Assembly (NCBI RefSeq): GCF_964204645.1
Contig: NC_134029.1
Coordinates: 10,160,850 to 10,220,849 of the forward strand
Direction: 5' to 3'
Length of the DNA stretch: 60,000 nucleotides
Source: Tubulanus polymorphus
Lineage: Eukaryota > Nemertea > Palaeonemertea > Tubulaniformes > Tubulanidae
Shown here: one piece after another, positions 56,040-60,000 of the stretch
Numbering within the stretch: position 1 is the stretch's first letter
Layout: each line of letters starts with the position of its first letter
Position numbers and translations under genes: made by a program
Notes under the pieces: generated by a model
Database searches by the model: none
What the model was told of the DNA's origin: nothing
Seen by the model: the letters and a program-made list of their open reading frames with translations, nothing else

Positions 56040-57158
56040 ATGTCGGATGTTGAGAATGATGTGTGTGAGCCCTTGGCCTTATCTAGGCCTATGTCACCAA
56101 CGGCCGGAGCTGCACATCATGACCTCCTGGTTAGTGGGGAGGGTAACCTCTCGTTAAAACCAAAACGTGGCCGTCCAACGAAGACAAAAGCCGAAAATTT
56201 GAAAACATCTGAGGATTCCATCCTCCAGCGACTGACTGAAGTGATGGAGAGGGTCGTGACGAGAGATGCACCCACCCCGAAAATGCACAATATTCCGGCA
56301 CCCAAGCCCTATACCATGGGACACAATTTCCGCGTTTGGCTCGAAAGGTTTGACGCGTTCGCTGACCTGGCCCAGATTAGTTCCCGCATCAACGGGGGCG
56401 AACAGCGTAAATCACACCTGATGATGCGACTTGACCATGAGGCATACCAGGCTGTCTCGAACCTACGTCTCGACTCGAGCCTGTCGTATGATGATTTCTG
56501 TCGGCGGCTATCATCCCGTTTCCAACAAACAAAGACTGTGGATGACTTTAAGATGTTGTTGAAAGGGAGGGACCAAAAGACAACTGAATCTGTGGAACGC
56601 TATGCCGACGAGTTAGCAGAGCTGGCAAGGAACGCATACCCTGGCATTGCCTTCGAGCTGCAGGATGAATTGGCCAAAGACCAATTCCTTAAAGGTAATA
56701 GCCTACCCGTCTCAGCGAAGCAGTCAATGTATGCGGCCGAGCCAAGTTCGTTGGCTGCAGCAGTCGCTCAAGCACGGACTCTGGAAACAGCGAGACGGTT
56801 GACTGAGGGCACGACTCATAAACAAAAAGTATCCGTTAACCAGACCCAGCTCGACTCGACTAGCTCAGCCATAACCAAACAACTCGACGAATTGAAGTCG
56901 ATGATGGGAACGCTGATGACTCGAGTAGGCCATTTGGAAGCAGTTGTCTCTGGTAATGGCAATCGTCGACCACCCGCCGATGACAAATGTTGGCGTTGCA
57001 GGGATGCAGACCACCCCAAAAACTTGTGCCCACAAGTTAAATGCTATAATTGCGGGGGGAGTGGTCACTATTCAAGTAACTGCCACCTACCTAAGGGAAA
57101 CCAGGGAAACGAGAAGCGGGGTTTTCAGGGGGGCAGTGGAAACCCCATCAGGAAATAG
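56040..57158 (+). CDS. gag: Gag polyprotein (capsid and nucleocapsid)
   Basis: 372 codons from ATG to TAG. An AT-hook-like PKRGRPTK lies near residue 41. A retrotransposon Gag domain spans about residues 95-250 (FRVWLERFDAFADLA, YDDFCRRLSSRF, ESVERYADELAELARNAYP). Two canonical CCHC zinc knuckles, Cys-X2-Cys-X4-His-X4-Cys, stand at 317-330 and 335-348. Role: forms the cytoplasmic virus-like particle and packages element RNA through the knuckles. The end of the gene contains the frameshift site, so a minority of ribosomes would make Gag-Pol. No disabling mutation seen. Confidence 0.93.
   Translation: MSDVENDVCEPLALSRPMSPTAGAAHHDLLVSGEGNLSLKPKRGRPTKTKAENLKTSEDSILQRLTEVMERVVTRDAPTPKMHNIPAPKPYTMGHNFRVWLERFDAFADLAQISSRINGGEQRKSHLMMRLDHEAYQAVSNLRLDSSLSYDDFCRRLSSRFQQTKTVDDFKMLLKGRDQKTTESVERYADELAELARNAYPGIAFELQDELAKDQFLKGNSLPVSAKQSMYAAEPSSLAAAVAQARTLETARRLTEGTTHKQKVSVNQTQLDSTSSAITKQLDELKSMMGTLMTRVGHLEAVVSGNGNRRPPADDKCWRCRDADHPKNLCPQVKCYNCGGSGHYSSNCHLPKGNQGNEKRGFQGGSGNPIRK
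57095..57110 (+). promoter_or_regulatory. Tandem -1 frameshift heptamers
   Basis: Two G GGA AAC heptamers, in the gag frame as X XXY YYZ, lie at 57095-57101 and 57104-57110, nine bases apart. A TAA in the pol frame at 57092-57094 sits immediately before the first, so pol opens exactly there. The same heptamer is a known -1 slip site in some retroviruses. A downstream stem or pseudoknot was not worked out. Confidence 0.75.
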
Positions 57159-60000
57159 TCCCCCCTGTACCGCTGTATATACCCCCCGCAAGACGTAGGA
57201 AAAATCGGATGAATACGGCAAATGGTCTAACGTGCGATGCAAGTAGAGATGCACCTATTGATGGTTACCATCATACTAGCCCCACCACCGTGAGACCATC
57301 AAACCATATTCAAACGACACCTCAAGATGGATATGTGGTTGCTGGCCCGGCATGTGATTCTAGTGGAGATACACCTACTGATGGTCTGCATCCTACTAGA
57401 ACCATCACTGTTAGACCACCACAACATACCCAAAGTATAGAAGAAAATCGACGTGACCCTTCGGAGAACAGTGAGGCTCCCAGTCCGGCTACGGAAAACA
57501 CTTGTCACAAGTTGCGCGACACCAAGGTTCAAACAACAGGGACAGAACCAGCCCAGACGAGCTTAGTTACAAACATCGGAACAGTGAGGCTCCACGCCTC
57601 GGGCCTTTTCTGTGATGCCGTAGTAAATGACCATTCGAAAGCGGTGGTACTCCTGGACACTGGTGCCTCCTGCACAATCATTAGAGGTTCGGTATGGGAC
57701 TCTAGCAGCCCGACTGGTGAAGCCGCTGCACTGAGGCCAATCGAAGGAATCGTGACAACGGCTACCGGTCAGCCAATGGAGTTACGTGGATTAGCTGATG
57801 TATGTCTGAAAGTTGGAACTGAAGAATTTCATGTCCCCATGATCGTCAGTGAGGATTTGGCACAAGACTGCTTGCTTGGAAGTGATTTCTTCGAGAAATA
57901 TGGCTGCAACATAGATTACCGTAACAAAGTGCTCCGCTTCGGAAGCCTCAGCGAGGTGCCTGTCCGCCAGAGCCCCAAACGCGCGAGCGCTTGCAGGGTG
58001 TTTATCAGTAAGAGCCAAATCATTCCAGCTGGATCCGAGGTGGTGGTAAATGGATACATGAAACGGAGTTATGCTCATAATAATTCGACCTCAGGGATGA
58101 TCAGCAGCTGTGGACGGAATAATTTTTGCACTGGGAAAACACTGGTGGTACCGGAGGCAAACCAGATACCGGTTCGGCTGGCTAACTTCTCGGATGAGGC
58201 TTGTAGAGTCGACAGGGGCCAGACTATTGGTCTATTCTGCCCCCTACAGTCAGTTGACATCATGACTGTCGACGACCATGCTCAAAACCCGTCAACTCCA
58301 AAAATCCAGCTGCAGGGTGATGACAATACTGAATTCAAGGACCTCTTGAGAGAATTGAAAATCGACCAGCTTGAAATCCCCACTGACATGAAAACACAGC
58401 TTGTTGACATCATACGGGAGCTAAAGTCAGTATTCTCGATGGGAGACTTTGACATTGGTCGAACAGATTCGCTTGAATTCGAGATTGACACCGGTGACCA
58501 CCCACCGATAAAACAACATCCCCGTCGGCTACCCCCCGGTAGGAGAGCTTTTGTTGAGGGGACGACCAAGGAGCTTTTAGAACACGACTTGATCCGGCCA
58601 TCCACCAGCCCGTGGTCAAGCCCAATAGTTCTAGCGAAAAAGGCCGACGGTTCCCTGCGTCTATGCTGCGATTACCGCCGACTCAATGACGCAACAGTCA
58701 AAGACGCTCACCCATTAGGTCGAATAGACAGTACCCTAGAGGTTTTATCGGGCGCAACCTGGTTCTCGTCCCTCGATTTAACTAGCGGATACTGGCAGGT
58801 CCCAATAAAGGAATCAGACAAACATAAGACCGCATTCACGACTGAAAACCATCTATTTGAGTGGAATGTCATGCCGTTTGGAGTCTGTAATGCCCCGGCG
58901 TCATTCAGCAGACTGATGGCAATGGTACTGGATGATGTTGCATGGAAAACATGCCTTATCTACCTGGATGATGTAGTAGTGTTTAGTCATGATCTACCAA
59001 CCCATCTGACGCGATTACAAAAGGTATTTCGTTGCTTTCAGAAAGCCGGTCTCAAGCTAAAACCGAGGAAGTGCTCGCTTTTCCAGCGGCGCCTCAAGTT
59101 TTTGGGGCATGTAGTAAGCGAGGCCGGTGTCGAAACCGACGGTGCCAAATGCGATAGAGTCAGGGATTGGCCGACCCCAACGTCAGTTACCGAACTGCGT
59201 AGTTTCGTTGGTCTTGTGACATATTACTCACAATTCATCAAGGATTTCGCCGACTTGACAGCCCCGCTACACCGCCTTACGAGGAAAAATGAACCATTCG
59301 TCTGGACATTCAAGCAACAACTAGCGTTTGACGGACTGAAAGAAAAGCTGACCAGCTCCCCTATCCTGGCATTCCCAGATTTCTCGGAGGGTGCTGGAGA
59401 GTTCATTTTGGACTGTGACGCCTCTAACTGGGCTATCGGAGGGGTGCTGTCACAACTACAACACGATGGTTCTGAGAGAGTGATCGAGTACAGTAGCCGC
59501 ACGCTGAAAGGTGGAGAGGAGAACTATTGTGCCACCAGGCGCGAAATGTTGGCCTTGGTTGACATGATTGATCACTTCCGCCACCATTTACTAGGCAGGA
59601 AATTCAAAGTTCGCACAGACCACGCAGCACTCAAGTGGCTACAAACCTTCAAAAACCCTGAGGGCCAAGTGGCTCGGTGGCTTGAACGCCTGTCGGAATA
59701 TGATTTCGTGATCGAACATCGAGCTGGAAGCAAACATTTGAACGCAGACGCCCTGTCTCGCATCCCTAAGAGACAGAGGAAACATGGGGACTGCCCAACT
59801 TGTGGTGACACTGGTCCATCTATATACCAGGTGACTGCAAAACATCAGGGCGATTTGACAGCGCACTCCACTGGCTTGTCCAGGAACAAAATAATCGAGG
59901 CGCAAGTAAATGACCCCGAAATATCAGAAATTAGGGAGTTCTTGGCCGGAGATGGGGTCAAGGACAAGAAACGGCTACAACGGTGTGGTAGAACAGCGAG
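57095..60000 (+). CDS. pol: Pol polyprotein: protease, reverse transcriptase, RNase H (3' end outside window)
   Basis: Frame -1 relative to gag, open from 57095 to the window end (about 968 codons), without its own ATG near the start. A Thr/Pro-rich linker with an internal duplication is followed by aspartic protease LLDTGAS (Asp at 57656). RT runs from about 58480: SPWSSPIVLAKK, RLCCDYRRLN, SLDLTSGYWQ, MPFGVCNAPA and the catalytic YLDD at 58961-58972. RNase H starts at ILDCDASN (about 59405), with REMLAL, RTDHAAL and LNADALSR marking its acidic residues. The integrase zinc domain should follow beyond 60000. Role: reverse transcription and integration of the element. No stop or frameshift inside. 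Confidence 0.93.

Larger units (their letters stand above)
55002..60000 (+). mobile_element. Ty3/Gypsy-type LTR retrotransposon, 5' part
   Basis: Order: LTR 55002-55797, primer-binding site from 55800, leader, gag 56040-57158, pol from the -1 frame to the window end. In pol the order protease, RT, RNase H is the Ty3/Gypsy layout; the integrase and 3' LTR lie beyond 60000. Both frames are intact, unlike every other retroelement here, so this copy is young and possibly active. GC is clearly higher than in the flanking DNA. Confidence 0.92.

Noticed and set aside
1-60000. CRISPR array or bacterial operon
   Set aside because: No regularly spaced repeats of 25-40 bp with unique spacers, and gene structure is eukaryotic.

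Overview
This is a window of eukaryotic, almost certainly metazoan, nuclear DNA from a repeat-rich invertebrate genome. It has short coding exons with GT-AG style borders, tRNA-derived SINE heads, many small MITEs, LINE remnants, microsatellites and one long LTR retrotransposon, and nothing that looks like bacterial operons. The one confidently named host gene is a Sprouty homologue. The 8-mer TAGGCCTA is strongly over-represented (16 copies counted by eye), which may be a lineage signature. The species cannot be named from the sequence; a marine deuterostome or lophotrochozoan would fit.

Layout. 1-1.6 kb: last coding exon and 3' UTR of an unidentified plus-strand gene. 2.06-5.64 kb: a nest of mobile elements, a pogo-like TA-flanked element containing a 2.9 kb composite repeat (called R here) that itself holds a LINE RT fragment, a TTCG-rich array and two TTAA-flanked MITEs. 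A second copy of R lies inverted at 45.0-47.6 kb. 6.8-7.15 kb: a candidate promoter and first coding exon of a plus-strand gene. 8.44-12.23 kb: a 3.78 kb Polinton-like element with a 6-bp TSD (TATGCC), AG...CT ends, roughly 590-bp TIRs that fold into terminal palindromes, TIR iterons and four small AT-rich ORFs. Its last ORF is broken by a 502-bp solo LTR with a 4-bp TSD. 12.3-19.3 kb: a candidate promoter, a candidate terminal exon (18.57 kb) and two inverted-repeat elements. 19.5-25.1 kb: long AT-rich DNA free of large ORFs, possibly the 3' UTR of a minus-strand gene whose upstream exon may lie at 28.2 kb. 25.3-36 kb: MITEs, a decayed LINE ORF2 and divergent repeats.

37.87-38.64 kb, minus strand: the Sprouty coding exon, complete in one exon, with a splice acceptor just upstream of its ATG; a CRE-bearing, promoter-like patch lies near 40.2 kb. 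40.4-54.9 kb: mostly non-coding DNA with MITEs, R copy 2, a possible PIF/Harbinger remnant, a tandem duplication, a 334-bp fold-back element and a possible short minus-strand exon at 54.1 kb. 55.0-60.0 kb: the 5' part of a Ty3/Gypsy-type LTR retrotransposon with LTR, PBS, gag and an open pol frame that runs off the window. gag and pol are joined by a -1 shift at two tandem G GGA AAC heptamers.

The most unusual item is the small Polinton-like element. It has the termini and TSD of a Polinton/Maverick, but no visible polymerase, integrase or capsid gene; it carries zinc-finger ORFs, hairpin-forming ends and iterons. A satellite or non-autonomous relative that borrows replication and integration proteins is the simplest reading (inference). 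Candidate host exons other than Sprouty rest on reading frame and splice-site appearance only.
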